Assembly: GCA_900768795.1 (NCBI GenBank)
Contig: CAAGEH010000006.1
Location: 62,001 to 126,000, forward strand
Direction of reading: 5' to 3'
DNA length: 64,000 bases
DNA from: an uncultured Collinsella sp.
Lineage (GTDB): Bacteria > Actinomycetota > Coriobacteriia > Coriobacteriales > Coriobacteriaceae
Each line of letters opens with the position of its first letter. Positions within the stretch are counted from its first letter, which is position 1. The position numbers and the translations under genes were made by a program. The notes below the pieces were generated by a model. The model did no database searches. It saw only the letters and a program-made list of their open reading frames with translations, and was not told the DNA's origin. This document shows positions 47,166 through 55,531 of the stretch, in pieces.

Positions 47166-47516
47166 CTAAAGCGCGGTGTTGCCGCGCTCGCCGGTACGGA
47201 TGCGTACCGCATCGGCAACGTCCTTGATGAAGATCTTGCCATCACCCACGCGACCGTCCGCCATGCTCTCGCGCACGGCACCGATAATCAGCTCGACGTC
47301 CTCATCGCGCACGACGACCGTTGCCTGGATCTTGGGCAGCAGGTTGATGTTGACCTTGAAGCCGCGAATCTCATTGATGCCGTCGCCGGTCGCACCCTTT
47401 TGCGTACCGCAGCCCATCACGCTCGAGACGGTCATGCCTCCGCAATGCACCTCGTCGAGAATCTTCTTCAGGCTCTCGAGCATCTCCGGGCGGATGATGA
47501 GTACCAGTTCCTTCAT
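47166..47516 (-). CDS. PII-family nitrogen regulatory protein
   Basis: 116 aa trimeric signal protein of the GlnB/GlnK family. Starts MKELVLIIRPEMLESLKKIL; has GGMTVSSVMGCGTQKG before the T-loop and the C-terminal signature DGKIFIKDVADAVRIRTGERG. PII proteins bind ATP/ADP and 2-oxoglutarate and regulate transporters or enzymes. The T-loop reads GATGDGINEIRGFKVNINLLPK and has no tyrosine, so the usual uridylylation site is missing. It is the first gene of an operon with potABCD and not next to amtB or glnA. GGGGAG precedes the ATG. Confidence 0.93.
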   Translation of the reverse strand: MKELVLIIRPEMLESLKKILDEVHCGGMTVSSVMGCGTQKGATGDGINEIRGFKVNINLLPKIQATVVVRDEDVELIIGAVRESMADGRVGDGKIFIKDVADAVRIRTGERGNTAL

Positions 47517-47773
47517 GATTGGGCTCCCCTCTTTGGATGTGAGCGCACCGGTCGGCTGCGCTCGTTGTTAGGGGATTATCGGCGCCCAGGAAGCCCAAAT
47601 TGTTAACGGATGCTTTCGAAACGTGAGCGGAACGGACCCTTAACGACCGCGAAACATCCGTAGCACGCCGGCAACAGTCCCGAAACCGCCCCGCAATAAA
47701 CGGAGCGGCACCGTAAACGGCGGCATCGCAAAACGCGCCGCGGCGGGAATACGGCACGCGGGCGGCAACATGG

Positions 47774-48094
47774 CTATGCCGTCGCGCTGAGATTGACGAT
47801 CACGACGCCCGCCACGCAGAGCGCGAGCCCGAACACCGCCATGGGCGTCAGATGGTCGCCGAACGCGACGACGGATATGATCGATGTCGCCACGATTCCC
47901 GCAGCGCACCACGTCGCATAGGCTGTCGCCAGATCCATCTGGGTGAGCACCTTGGAAAACAAGAAGAAGCTGCTCAGGTACAGGACCACCGTGGCCACGC
48001 TCGGCGCCGGCACGGTAAAGCCCTGCGTCGCCTTGAGCATCGAGGACGCACCGATTTCACAGAGAATCGCGATCGCAAGCAAAACGTACACCAT
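47774..48094 (-). CDS. Small multidrug resistance (SMR) family exporter
   Basis: 106 aa, four transmembrane helices. The start at 48094 follows GGAGG; upstream in-frame codons are not conserved. YVLLAIAILCEIGASSMLKATQGF holds the essential helix-1 Glu (E12 region), and LATAYATWCAAGIVATSIISVVAFGDHLTPMAVFGLALCVAGVVIVNL matches the SugE/EmrE pattern. Exports cationic compounds or guanidinium by proton antiport. Single gene, divergent from the polymerase; it could belong to the guanidinium-exporting subgroup, which sequence reading cannot settle. Confidence 0.92.
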   Translation of the reverse strand: MVYVLLAIAILCEIGASSMLKATQGFTVPAPSVATVVLYLSSFFLFSKVLTQMDLATAYATWCAAGIVATSIISVVAFGDHLTPMAVFGLALCVAGVVIVNLSATA

Positions 48095-48211
48095 GGTTTT
48101 TCCTCCGCGCATCTTGGACTTCCTTTCGCAGATTTGTCCCATTCTGTTCCTCTCGCGGACTCGGCAAACGCCACGCCCAGCTTGTGCAACCAAGTTGTAA
48201 CGAAATCACCA
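48095..48211. other. Upstream region of the SMR gene
   Basis: Together with 48212-48460 this forms the 366-bp divergent gap. The part next to the SMR gene holds its GGAGG site and no recognisable riboswitch; I looked for guanidine riboswitch landmarks and did not find them. Confidence 0.35.
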
Positions 48212-48317
48212 GGCGCATTTCGGCGCGCAGGCGGCACGGCTCACCCGGGCGAATTTCGCACGCAGGCGGCACGGCTCGCCCGGGCACGTTTCGCGCGCAG
48301 ATGACACGGCTCGCCCG
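48212..48317. repeat. Three tandem copies of a 35-36 bp repeat
   Basis: Units at 48212-48247, 48248-48282 and 48283-48317 each read approximately GGCxxxTTTCGxxCGCAG followed by xxGxCACGGCTCxCCCG. A partial fourth unit may follow. The units adjoin without spacers. Confidence 0.7.
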
Positions 48318-48408
48318 AGCACGGCACGCCCACGCGCAGTTCGCTTTCTCGCAGCCGGACCTCGCATGGCATCGCAAGCGCTTGCACGTGTCCGCGCACG
48401 CCGGTATT

Positions 48409-48426
48409 ATCGAACATATATTCGAT
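48409..48426. promoter_or_regulatory. Candidate LexA (SOS) box before the Y-family polymerase
   Basis: ATCGAACATATATTCGAT, a dyad with 6-bp arms. CGAACATATATTCG differs by one base from the Gram-positive LexA consensus CGAACnnnnGTTCG. It lies 35 bp before the polymerase start and overlaps a TATTAT -10-like hexamer. Confidence 0.7.
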
Positions 48427-48460
48427 TTGTTAACAACGTCCGCAGAGGAGGTGCCCAAAT

Positions 48461-49981
48461 ATGTCGCAGGTTCAGAACGCATCCGATTCCAACCATGTTT
48501 ATCTCTGCATCGACCTCAAGACGTTCTACGCCAGCGTCGAATGCGCCGATCGCGGACTCGATCCGTTCACCACCAATCTCGTGGTCGCCGACCCCACGCG
48601 CGGGAAAACGACCATCTGCCTTGCGGTGACACCTGCCATGAAGGCCCTCGGCGTGCGCAATCGCTGCCGCATTTTCGAAATCCCCGATGACATCGACTAC
48701 ATCAAGGCCATGCCGCAGATGCGCCACTACATGGAGGTTTCCGCACGCATCTATGGCATCTACCTGCGCTACGTGAGCCCGCAAGACGTACACGTCTACT
48801 CCATCGACGAATGTTTCATCGACGCCACACCCTACCTCTCCCTCTACAACACCACGGCGCGCGCATTTGCCCAAACGCTCATGGCGGCCGTATTCAACGA
48901 GACGCACATCACCGCCACGGCAGGCATCGGCACCAACCTCTTTTTGGCGAAAGTCGCGCTCGACATCACCGCCAAACACGTGCCCGATGGCATCGGTGTG
49001 CTCGATGAGGAGCGCTTCAAGCAGCAGATCTGGCGCCATCGGCCCATTACCGACATCTGGGGGATCGGCCCGGGTATAGCCGCGCGCCTTGCCAAGCACG
49101 GTGTGTTCGACCTCATGGGCGTCGCCGCGCTCGACGAGCAGATTCTCTATGACGAGCTCGGCGTCAACGCGGAATACCTCATCGACCACGCTTTCGGGCG
49201 CGAGCCGGTGACCATCGCCGAGATTCAGGCGTACCGGCCCCGAGCCAATTCCATCAGCTCGGGGCAAGTGCTCGCACGCGCGTATTCCTATGAGGAAGCC
49301 TATACGGTGCTTCGCGAGATGGTCGATGCCGCCGTGCTCGACTTGGTGCAAAAGCAACAGGTCACAAGCAGCATCTCGCTCTTTGTGAGCTATGCGAGCG
49401 AGCGAGCGCAGGTGCGACGGCTCGATGCGAGCGGAACTGCGCAATATCGCGACAACTGCGGCAAGCTCCGTTCCTCCACGAGCGACATCGTTCCTCGCGC
49501 ATCAGCAGATGAGCAGATTCCCCGCCGTGCCCCGAAACCCCGGTTTGGAGGAAGCGAGCGCGCACTCGTGCGCGAGGCACAGACTGTCGATGGCGTCTTT
49601 GTAAACGAGCACGGAAAACGCCCGCGCGGAGGCTACACCGCGCTGTTCGCCCATAGCAATGCCTCGCGCAGGCTCGGCGTACGCACCAACTCGTTCAAGA
49701 AGATCATGGCGGCCTTCGACGAGCTTTGGGCGCAAACCGTCGACCCCAAGCGCCCGGTCAAGCGCATCAACCTCGGGTTCGGCGACCTCCTGCCCGAGGA
49801 ATTCGCCACCGTCGACCTATTCAGCGACCATAAGGCCGACGAACGCGAGCACGACCTCGCGCGCGCCATGAACGCCGTCAAACGCAAGTTCGGCAAGAAC
49901 GCCCTGCTCAAAGGCACGAGCTTTACCGAAGGAGCAACCGCGCGAGAACGCAACGAGCAGGTAGGGGGACATCATGCCTAA
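48461..49981 (+). CDS. Y-family DNA polymerase (UvrX/UmuC-like)
   Basis: Error-prone lesion-bypass polymerase, 506 aa. Catalytic palm: YLCIDLKTFYASVECADRG (first Asp) and VHVYSIDECFIDATPYL (Asp-Glu pair) near 110-125; TAGIGTNLFLAKVALDITAK and the helix-hairpin-helix IWGIGPGIAARLAKHGVFDLMGVA follow. The little-finger region contains an expanded Arg-rich stretch at about 320-380 (DIVPRASADEQIPRRAPK). GAGGAGG precedes the ATG and a LexA-type box lies upstream. The next gene, a YolD homologue, overlaps by 8 bp. Confidence 0.93.
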   Translation: MSQVQNASDSNHVYLCIDLKTFYASVECADRGLDPFTTNLVVADPTRGKTTICLAVTPAMKALGVRNRCRIFEIPDDIDYIKAMPQMRHYMEVSARIYGIYLRYVSPQDVHVYSIDECFIDATPYLSLYNTTARAFAQTLMAAVFNETHITATAGIGTNLFLAKVALDITAKHVPDGIGVLDEERFKQQIWRHRPITDIWGIGPGIAARLAKHGVFDLMGVAALDEQILYDELGVNAEYLIDHAFGREPVTIAEIQAYRPRANSISSGQVLARAYSYEEAYTVLREMVDAAVLDLVQKQQVTSSISLFVSYASERAQVRRLDASGTAQYRDNCGKLRSSTSDIVPRASADEQIPRRAPKPRFGGSERALVREAQTVDGVFVNEHGKRPRGGYTALFAHSNASRRLGVRTNSFKKIMAAFDELWAQTVDPKRPVKRINLGFGDLLPEEFATVDLFSDHKADEREHDLARAMNAVKRKFGKNALLKGTSFTEGATARERNEQVGGHHA

Positions 49982-50357
49982 ATCGCAAAGCCGCATGGAC
50001 GCACCTGGAACGAATACGCCCTCTCGCACCGCAAACGGAAGAACGCGCGCCGACCGAGCGGCGCAGTTCATGCCCTTTGCCGCGTTAACGGGTTACTACG
50101 AGCTCGCGCGCGCACAGGAACGCACCAGCGAACCTCGACGTGAAATCACCGATGAGATGGCGGCCGAGCTCTCGAGGAAAATCCTCTCGATCCGTCGGGG
50201 CGATCTCGTTTGCGTGACCTACTACAAAGACGATGGCTACACGGACCTTGTCGATATCGTCGAGCAGGTGGAGGAGCCGTTGCGTCAGCTCAAGGTCAAA
50301 AGCGCGCGCATCCCCTTTGATGATATCTACGAGATCGAGCTACGCGGACGTCCATAG
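49974..50357 (+). CDS. YolD-like protein
   Basis: 127 aa. The core DRAAQFMPFAALTGYYELARAQERT followed by helical LSRKILSIRRGDLVCVTYYKDDGYTDLVDIVEQVEEPLRQLKV and IPFDDIYEIEL matches the YolD family, small proteins encoded beside UvrX/DinB polymerases and thought to act as UmuD-like partners. GTAGGGGG within the polymerase gene serves as its ribosome binding site. Confidence 0.85.
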   Translation: MPKSQSRMDAPGTNTPSRTANGRTRADRAAQFMPFAALTGYYELARAQERTSEPRREITDEMAAELSRKILSIRRGDLVCVTYYKDDGYTDLVDIVEQVEEPLRQLKVKSARIPFDDIYEIELRGRP

Positions 50358-50529
50358 AGCGGATGTGCGCGCACGACGAACAATCGCGCGCGACAGACGA
50401 GTGCGCGCGTCAGATACTGGCGCAAGAAAAGACCGACCCACGAAAGATCACCACAGGCGCCGTGCAAACCAGGTCCGCACGGCAATCGGGCACGCGCAGG
50501 CCAAGGCCACGGATAAAAAGTGTCCGGAC

Positions 50530-50916
50530 CTATAGCTTCATGACGTAGTAGCCGGCGTCTTTAACCGCCGCCTCCGCAGCGGCATGATCGAGCGGAGCCT
50601 TGGTAAGCACATGCGCCGTCTTCGCAGCCAGATCAACCGTGGCCAGCGTATCCCCCATCGCGTTGAGGGCGTTCTCAACGTTTTTAGCACAGCCTTCGCA
50701 GCTCATACCGCCGACAAGCAGGTCCTCGCTATACGGATAATGGGTCGCATCGGTATCCTTGACCGCAACGTGCTTGACGCGCTTGGTCGCGTTGCCATCA
50801 GAGCAGCAGCTCTTGCCACGCGTCGCGCCCGCGACGATGCGCTTGACTCCAAAGATAAAACCGACCAGTACGACAGCGAGAACAACAATGTTGGCAGGTG
50901 TCAGCAGATCACTCAT
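50530..50916 (-). CDS. Membrane-anchored heavy-metal-associated (HMA) domain protein
   Basis: 128 aa from ATG 50916. One N-terminal helix (IVVLAVVLVGFIFGVKRIVAG) is followed by a CC pair (GKSCCSDGNA), a linker and a C-terminal HMA ferredoxin-like domain, LLVGGMSCEGCAKNVENALNAM, with the metal-binding CxxC. Likely handles copper or another soft metal at the inner face of the membrane. No ATPase or regulator is next to it. Confidence 0.85.
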   Translation of the reverse strand: MSDLLTPANIVVLAVVLVGFIFGVKRIVAGATRGKSCCSDGNATKRVKHVAVKDTDATHYPYSEDLLVGGMSCEGCAKNVENALNAMGDTLATVDLAAKTAHVLTKAPLDHAAAEAAVKDAGYYVMKL

Positions 50917-51028
50917 ACGGCATCCCATCCACGATGACAAGGCGAGTTAAAACGACCATCGGACCATCTTCATACTAACCCACTTGCAGAGAACCGATCA
51001 TAAAAGTTATATATTGCTTACTTTTTTC

Positions 51029-51070
51029 TTGACCTCTATCGTTTCACGTTATAAGTTAGCCGTGGTTAAC
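51029..51070 (+). promoter_or_regulatory. Candidate promoter with overlapping dyad
   Basis: TTGACC (51029-51034), a 16-bp spacer and ATAAGT (51051-51056), followed by GTTAGCCG-TGGTTAAC (51055-51070), an imperfect dyad reminiscent of DtxR/IdeR iron boxes. It precedes the DUF3793-flavodoxin pair; no gene occupies 50941-51220. Confidence 0.45.
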
Positions 51071-51220
51071 CGTTGTGAGCAATAAGCATTCTCATCTGCA
51101 ATATCCCCTCGATGCGCACGACCCGGCTAGCCACCGTATGCAAATGCCAGATTCGCCGGCAAGTACCGCCGACCGTCGCCAGCACCGACGCAAGGTCACC
51201 ATCACGAGGCAGGAAACCAT

Positions 51221-51898
51221 ATGACGCGTCCCATCGACAGACAGACCTTCGAGCGCTCGCTCGTCAACTACGCCTCCCCCACCTTGGCAAACATCAAGGC
51301 GGCGGCGCTGTTCACGTTTCCGGGACCTTATGCCCGCACGAATTCCCAAGCACGCTCCGCACACAAAATCGAAAAGCGCAGACGTGAGCTGCTTGCGCTC
51401 ATCGACCGAATATCCCAGGAGCTCAATCCAAAAGGCATCAACATACGCGTGCTCGTCTGGCGCAGCTGCGGAGCGCTCATATATGTGTGGAGACCGCGCG
51501 CCCTCGCCGCCCACCTTACCGACGGGCGTGTCCAGCAGGCACTTGAGCAGGCAGGCTACGACACGGGCGATACGGATACCTGTCTAGAGCAGCTTGCACG
51601 TCGCATAGCGGCGGCATCCAAGCGCAAACCTGCCGAATGTGCTCTAAGCAACGCATGCCAAAACGATTGCCCGTGCGAGTTTCCCCACGAGATCGGATTC
51701 TTTCTCGACTACCCCACCGAGGATGTCCTGGGTTTTATCGGCATTGAGGGCCGCAATTATCTCGCGGTAGGTCCATGGAAAGTCTACTCGAATCTCGCAT
51801 GCGCACTGGACACGTTCGAGCGCTACGCACGCGTGACCCGAACCTACCAAATGAGCTATCAACGCCAGGGATGCCTTGCACGCCTGACAGTTGCATAG
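51221..51898 (+). CDS. DUF3793 family protein
   Basis: 225 aa. The DUF3793 pattern is evident: FERSLVNYASPTLANIKAAALFTF, INIRVLVWRSCGALIYVWRP, FPHEIGFFLDYPTEDVLGFI and GPWKVYSNLACALDTFERY. Several cysteines (CALSNACQNDCPC) could bind a metal. The family is commonly found next to flavodoxin and iron-linked genes; its function is unknown. GAGGCAGG precedes the ATG; flavodoxin follows after 48 bp. Confidence 0.85.
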   Translation: MTRPIDRQTFERSLVNYASPTLANIKAAALFTFPGPYARTNSQARSAHKIEKRRRELLALIDRISQELNPKGINIRVLVWRSCGALIYVWRPRALAAHLTDGRVQQALEQAGYDTGDTDTCLEQLARRIAAASKRKPAECALSNACQNDCPCEFPHEIGFFLDYPTEDVLGFIGIEGRNYLAVGPWKVYSNLACALDTFERYARVTRTYQMSYQRQGCLARLTVA

Positions 51899-51946
51899 AA
51901 ACAGCCTGCTCGACCGCCATCGGTTGAGCCCGACGAAAGGAAAACC

Positions 51947-52366
51947 ATGAGCAAGATTGCAGTCGTTTACTGGAGTGGAACCGGTAACACCGAAGCGATG
52001 GCGAAATGCGTCGCGGAAGGTGCGGAACAGGCGGGAGCCGAGACCGAGGTAATCCCCTGCGCAGAGTTCTCGCAAGGCATGATCTCCGAATTCGACGCGT
52101 TCGCATTCGGCTGCCCCGCCATGGGCTCCGAGGAGCTCGAATACGACGAGTTCCAGCCCATGTGGGACGATGTCAAAGGAGAGCTGGGAGACAAGAAAGT
52201 CGTTCTGTTCGGCTCGTACGAATGGGCTGTGGGCGAATGGATGGAGAACTGGAAGTCAGATGCCGACGAGGCGGGTGTCAACATTGTGGACACGCTTATC
52301 AATTACGACGCGCCCGATGCCGAAGGCGAAAAGAAATGCAAGAGCCTTGGAGCCGAACTCGTTTAA
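51947..52366 (+). CDS. Flavodoxin
   Basis: 139 aa one-electron FMN carrier. The FMN phosphate loop is VVYWSGTGNTEAMA at 6-19; the isoalloxazine loops are FGCPAMGSEELEYDEFQPMW and LFGSYEWAVGEWMENW. Substitutes for ferredoxin under iron limitation in many anaerobes, which agrees with the DUF3793 neighbour and the possible iron box. GAAAGGAAAA precedes the ATG. Confidence 0.95.
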   Translation: MSKIAVVYWSGTGNTEAMAKCVAEGAEQAGAETEVIPCAEFSQGMISEFDAFAFGCPAMGSEELEYDEFQPMWDDVKGELGDKKVVLFGSYEWAVGEWMENWKSDADEAGVNIVDTLINYDAPDAEGEKKCKSLGAELV

Positions 52367-52367
52367 C

Positions 52368-53098
52368 CTAGGCAACGGTCTTAGGCAGCAGCCCCGCCGA
52401 TTCCTTAACCTTCAGCACGCGTTTGACCGAAGCGTCGATCTGCTCGAGCTTGAGGCCACCCGCCTTGACCGCCTTGACGACCCCGGTGTATGCCGCGGAA
52501 AAGTCCTCGGGCATCAACAGCACGTCACCGCCCGCCGCAAAGAATCGCACCGCGGCGTCTGCGGGTTCGTAATTATCCGTGATCGCGCCCATGGCAAACA
52601 AATCCGAGATGATGAGCCCAGAGAACCCGAGCTCGCCACACGCGCAACCAGGCTTCCGCCCTCTTCGTCGACGGTTAAAAACGGTTTGATACCGACCCCT
52701 GCCTGCGCACCGTAGGGAAGCGTGTTTGCGAGCATCGATGTGAGCTGTTCTTTGTCGGGGATGTTCTTGCCGAAGTAGCAAAGCCCGCCAACGGGATGGG
52801 CAGCGAGAGCCTTGCGCGTCGTCTCGCCGGCAGAGACTGCCGTTCCGATTCCCGTCAGCTGCTCGGGACTGACGACAAAAAGTTGCGCGACCTTCTGCTC
52901 AGTCGTCATCTTCGCCAGCAACAGATCGACCTTGCTCTTTTTAGGTTGCACCTTTGCAGGACGAACGGACGAGCCGTTGGCGGTTTGCCCGTCGCGACCG
53001 GAGGAACAGCCCAAAAGCCCCGCCATTGGCATGCCGACAGCACAGAGACCCACCGCCACAACCGCGCGACGCGTTAACAAAAAATCGTTCGACCCCAT
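52368..53098 (-). pseudogene. nagZ: Decayed glycoside hydrolase family 3 (NagZ-like) lipoprotein
   Basis: The frame from ATG 53098 starts with a signal peptide and lipobox (LLGCSS), then GH3 start features (MTTEQKVAQLFVVSPEQL, HPVGGLCYFGKNI, FLTVDEEGGSLVARVA). It then shifts frame near 52630 and resumes directly with the C-terminal part GFSGLIISDLFAMGAITDNY...GGDVLLMPEDF. An intact NagZ has about 130 more residues between these parts, including the KH(F/Y)PGHG catalytic loop. So an internal deletion plus frameshift has destroyed the beta-N-acetylglucosaminidase. Confidence 0.85.
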
Positions 53099-53198
53099 GA
53101 GACCCCCGTCAATTAACTGACAAGACTGTCTCACAGGTATCGAACGAAATCTCAATAGCCGTATGTAAAACCTCAGCTTCCGCTAGCTGATGATTTTG

Positions 53199-53957
53199 CT
53201 AACTGATGTTGCCAAGGAACTCGCGCGTGCGCTCATGCTTGGGATGATCGAACACGTCCTCGGGCGTACCCTCCTCCACGACGACGCCGCCTTCCATGAA
53301 GATCACGCGGTCGGCAACATCACGGGCAAAACCCATCTCGTGCGTGACCACGATCATGGTCATACCCCCGCGCGCCAGATCGCGCATGACGCCCAGAACG
53401 TCGCGCACGAGCTCGGGGTCGAGCGCCGAGGTCGCCTCATCGAAAAGCATGACATGCGGGTTCATCGACAATGCGCGCGCGATGGCGACACGCTGCTGCT
53501 GACCGCCCGAAAGTTGGCTCGGCATATAGTCGACGCGTTCGGCAAGCCCCACCTTGGTGAGCTCCTCGGCGGCGATCCTCTCCGCCTCCTCACGCGAGCG
53601 CTTGAGCACCTTCTGCTGCGCAAGCATGACGTTCTTTTTGACCGACAGGTGCGGGAACAGGTTGAACTGCTGGAACACCATGCCCAGATGCGTGCGGACC
53701 TTGTTGAGGTCGCACTTCTTATCGCACACATCGACGCCCTCGACGAGAATCTGCCCGCTCGTAGGGGTCTCAAGTCGATTGATGCAGCGAAGCATGGTCG
53801 ATTTACCCGAACCGGAGGGGCCGAGCACGACGACGACCTCGCCGCGACGGACCTCGATATTCACATCGTGCAGGACCTCGTTGTCGCCAAACGATTTCTT
53901 GAGGTTCTTGATGCTGACGACGACTTCTTTATTTTCCGCGTTGTTCGCTTCAGTCAT
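53199..53957 (-). CDS. Polar amino-acid ABC transporter ATP-binding protein
   Basis: 252 aa, GlnQ/HisP type. Walker [14 protein letters not shown] near 46-56, [16 protein letters not shown], Walker [18 protein letters not shown]-loop [15 protein letters not shown]. Energises the permease encoded directly upstream (12-bp gap). The substrate is a polar amino acid, not resolvable further. Confidence 0.95.
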   Translation of the reverse strand: MTEANNAENKEVVVSIKNLKKSFGDNEVLHDVNIEVRRGEVVVVLGPSGSGKSTMLRCINRLETPTSGQILVEGVDVCDKKCDLNKVRTHLGMVFQQFNLFPHLSVKKNVMLAQQKVLKRSREEAERIAAEELTKVGLAERVDYMPSQLSGGQQQRVAIARALSMNPHVMLFDEATSALDPELVRDVLGVMRDLARGGMTMIVVTHEMGFARDVADRVIFMEGGVVVEEGTPEDVFDHPKHERTREFLGNIS

Positions 53958-53969
53958 AGCGCATACCCC

Positions 53970-55283
53970 CTACAGGCCGGAAATCTGGTCGGAATTGGGA
54001 ATGATGGGAGCAGCCGCGCGCTTCTTCTTCTCGGGCGCATTGCCGGCAAGCCTCGCCTCGAGCATACCGACGACCTTGGCGAGCGGCAGGGTCACAGCCA
54101 GGTAGAAGAGAGCGGCAACCACATACGGCGTGATGGAACCCGTCGTGGCAACGATCGTGCGCGCGCCCATGACGATCTCGGTCACACCGACCGCCGCCAA
54201 AAGCGACGTATCCTTGTAGAGCAGGATGAACTCCGAGGTCATCGTGGGAATCACGTTGCGGAACGTCTGAGGAATGATGACGTAGAGCATGGTCTGGAAC
54301 GCATTCATGCCGAGCGAACGCGCCGCCTCGTTTTGGCCCTTGGGAATCGACTGGATGCCGGCGCGGAAGATCTCGCACAGATATGCCGCCGAGTTCATGG
54401 CCATAACGGCCACGCCCAACGGGTAGTCGCCGATCTTGATGCCCGCAAGCGGCAAGCCGAAGAACGCAATGTAGATCTGCAGGAACGCCGGTGTGCCACG
54501 GATGATATTGACGTAGACGCTGGCGATGCCGCGCAGCAGACGATTCTTGGAAATGCGCATGAGCGCAAGCGCAAAGCCGAGGGGAATCGCGAGCGGGAAC
54601 GCCACGAGAACGATCTGCAGCGCCATAAGGAAGCCCTGAAAAACGATCGGCAGGGAGGAGACAATCACGGGCGGGTTGAGGAACAGCTTGAGGAACAGAT
54701 TGGAGTTCCACTGCTTGACCCACGCCGCATTCTCGAGCGAGGACTTGAGCTTGTCGAGAAAACCGGTCGAGGTGATATCGACCGAGGGAACGCTCTTCAT
54801 ATCATGCGAGGAACCGTCGGCGAGCTTATAGGATGCGTTGATCTTTTGCGTTCCGCCCGACGTGGGGAACGTGACGCCCCAAACCTCAACGCGATAGTAA
54901 CGACCCGCGGTGGTTCTGCTGAACGTAGCCGTAACGGCCTGCCCCTTGACCTTGAACGTCGGGTGCACCAGCTCGCGCGTCATCAGATCGGAACCCGTGA
55001 GCATGACCATGGTGTCGTCATCGGTGCCGGAAATCTTAGTGCCCTCGGGAAGCGTTACGGAAACGCTCGTGAGCGACTCATCCGGATCGGCCTGGAACTC
55101 GAGGGTCAGACGCGTCTCTACGCCGCCCACGACCTCGCTACCGCTATCGGTGTTGGGGCGCGCTGTGAGCTTTTTGACCTCGACAGCCTGCGCCGGCGCG
55201 GGCAAAGCGAGCGTCGCGCCGAGCGCAGCGATGCCGAGCGCGACGACGGCTAACGCGCGCGCGAGCAAGCTCTTCTTTCTCAT
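53970..55283 (-). CDS. Amino-acid ABC permease with an N-terminal secreted domain
   Basis: 437 aa. Residues 1-33 are a signal peptide (LARALAVVALGIAALGATLALPAPAQA). About 165 residues of beta-rich extracytoplasmic sequence follow, with no similarity to a periplasmic binding fold (LTLEFQADPDESLTSVSVTLPEGTKI; VTATFSRTTAGRYYRVEVWGVTF). From about 205 on it is a HisM/GlnP permease with EAA loop RAGIQSIPKGQNEAARSLGMNAFQTMLYVIIPQTFRNVIPT. The fused domain is unusual; it may hold the separate binding lipoprotein or sense the wall. AAGGAGAAC precedes the ATG. Confidence 0.9.
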   Translation of the reverse strand: MRKKSLLARALAVVALGIAALGATLALPAPAQAVEVKKLTARPNTDSGSEVVGGVETRLTLEFQADPDESLTSVSVTLPEGTKISGTDDDTMVMLTGSDLMTRELVHPTFKVKGQAVTATFSRTTAGRYYRVEVWGVTFPTSGGTQKINASYKLADGSSHDMKSVPSVDITSTGFLDKLKSSLENAAWVKQWNSNLFLKLFLNPPVIVSSLPIVFQGFLMALQIVLVAFPLAIPLGFALALMRISKNRLLRGIASVYVNIIRGTPAFLQIYIAFFGLPLAGIKIGDYPLGVAVMAMNSAAYLCEIFRAGIQSIPKGQNEAARSLGMNAFQTMLYVIIPQTFRNVIPTMTSEFILLYKDTSLLAAVGVTEIVMGARTIVATTGSITPYVVAALFYLAVTLPLAKVVGMLEARLAGNAPEKKKRAAAPIIPNSDQISGL

Positions 55284-55473
55284 TGCAATGTTCTCCTTAT
55301 CGAACGAATCGGCGAGCGCAGGATTTTAAACTGAGCGATCTGGGATTTTTCTCTGTGTCTGCGACGTGGCGAACCGCAGTAATGCTCGGATGTTTGGCAC
55401 TGCAACTTGCAAACGACCCAGACGAATCGCCGCGAAAACTCGATCAAAAAAATCCCCTGCTCACCGATACGGC

Positions 55474-55510
55474 AAAGGCCCTCTCCGCGCACGCACGCGA
55501 AAAGGGCCTC
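55474..55510 (-). terminator. Partial terminator/attenuator after the binding protein
   Basis: AAGGCCCT / AGGGCCT stem (55475-55509) followed on the minus strand by CTTTGCC. It lies 20 bp after the binding-protein stop and 190 bp before the permease; it may lower downstream expression relative to the binding protein. Confidence 0.5.
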
Positions 55511-55531
55511 AAACAGTCGGATCGGCTAGTC

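Noticed and set aside
48095..48211. Guanidine riboswitch upstream of the SMR gene
   Set aside because: SMR exporters are often under such switches, but none of the conserved guanidine-I, -II or -III motifs could be found here.
48212..48317. CRISPR array
   Set aside because: The repeats adjoin with no unique spacers and no cas genes are present.
53190..55253. 687-codon + strand open frame opposite the amino-acid transporter
   Set aside because: Shadow of the ATPase and permease genes.
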